Shown: in pieces, positions 63,783 through 64,000 of the stretch
How the letters are laid out: every line of letters begins with the position of its first letter
How positions within the stretch are numbered: the stretch's first letter is position 1
Assembly: GCF_900105045.1 (NCBI RefSeq)
Contig: NZ_LT629739.1
Span: 930,001-994,000, forward strand
Direction: 5' to 3'
DNA length: 64,000 bases
Source: Brevibacterium picturae
GTDB taxonomy: Bacteria > Actinomycetota > Actinomycetes > Actinomycetales > Brevibacteriaceae
Program-made: the position numbers and the translations under genes
The notes under the pieces: model-generated
Told to the model about the DNA's origin: nothing
Database searches by the model: none
Seen by the model: only the letters and a program-made list of their open reading frames with translations

Positions 63783-64000
63783 TGAAGGCTGACAACCGAA
63801 CCTCAGAAAGCGACATTCGCCCTCTGAAGTTGGGAGGAAATGCCGAGCGGGCGCCGCGCCCGCTGATCTTCCTCGGGTTGCTGTGGTTATCGCTCCTGGT
63901 TGCCTTCAGCGTCCTCGTCACGCTCCTGGTGACGATCCTGGTCGAAGGACTCCCGGTGCTGAGTTCCGACCTGGTGACGGAGTACCCATCTTCACGACCC
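63782..64000 (+). CDS. pstA: Phosphate ABC transporter permease, N-terminal part (runs off the window)
   Basis: The ATG at 63782 shares its first base with the pstC stop, and GAGAGG precedes it. The visible 73 residues give a 31-residue hydrophilic lead and one long hydrophobic helix (LIFLGLLWLSLLVAFSVLVT onward), then EGLPVLSSDLVTEYPS, the usual PstA start. Assignment rests on position after pstC and this topology. Confidence 0.88.
   Translation, partial: MKADNRTSESDIRPLKLGGNAERAPRPLIFLGLLWLSLLVAFSVLVTLLVTILVEGLPVLSSDLVTEYPSSRP

Overview
The window is high-GC actinobacterial chromosome and most likely comes from Brevibacterium. The best single clue is the homoprotocatechuate 2,3-dioxygenase (33045-34157): its metal ligands fall at His155, His214 and Glu267 and the active-site His at 200, the numbering known for the Brevibacterium fuscum enzyme. 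LPXTG surface proteins, a MarP-like protease, a DUF222/HNH protein and start codons without a visible Shine-Dalgarno sequence all fit an actinobacterium. I saw no prophage, CRISPR array or intact insertion sequence.

Layout. 1-3071: start of a probable dicarboxylate/amino-acid symporter and aceE. 3139-21629: a large purine-degradation block. It holds uricase, HIU hydrolase and OHCU decarboxylase (one operon), glycerate kinase, allantoinase, glyoxylate carboligase, tartronate semialdehyde reductase and hydroxypyruvate isomerase (one likely operon), guanine deaminase with xanthine dehydrogenase (one operon) and an AzgA-type purine permease. Together they take guanine and xanthine to allantoate, and glyoxylate to 2-phosphoglycerate. 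The allantoate-to-glyoxylate steps are not here. A GGAA-N6-TTCC palindrome lies in four promoters of this block. A bcp peroxiredoxin and a DUF559 nuclease-like gene sit inside it; the nuclease gene is bracketed by two inverted 52-bp palindromic elements.

21890-31213: tRNA-Ser(CGA), tadA and its partner, upp, a small Cys/Met-rich reading frame ahead of a winged-helix regulator, a membrane-anchored EEP hydrolase, a MarP/PrsW protease pair and an LPXTG surface protein.

31472-41348: homoprotocatechuate meta-cleavage operon (FAH-RraA fusion, GntR regulator, hpaE, hpaD, hpaH and a frameshifted hpaI) with a divergent MHS transporter and a phenol-hydroxylase-type monooxygenase. A shared 12-mer marks two of its promoters.

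41429-52072: two coupled membrane genes made of one repeated module, a DUF222/HNH protein, uridine kinase, and putA with a divergent regulator that looks like a transposase-type DNA-binding region joined to a GntR/FCD protein, then a FAD monooxygenase. 52209-64000: a secreted ExeM-like nuclease, an aldehyde dehydrogenase/AAHS transporter/PrpF operon with a divergent IclR regulator, a DUF2277 gene, a decayed stretch with a truncated SulP gene, and pstS-pstC-pstA. The nuclease and pstS promoters both carry 11-bp-spaced TTCA repeats like actinobacterial PHO boxes.
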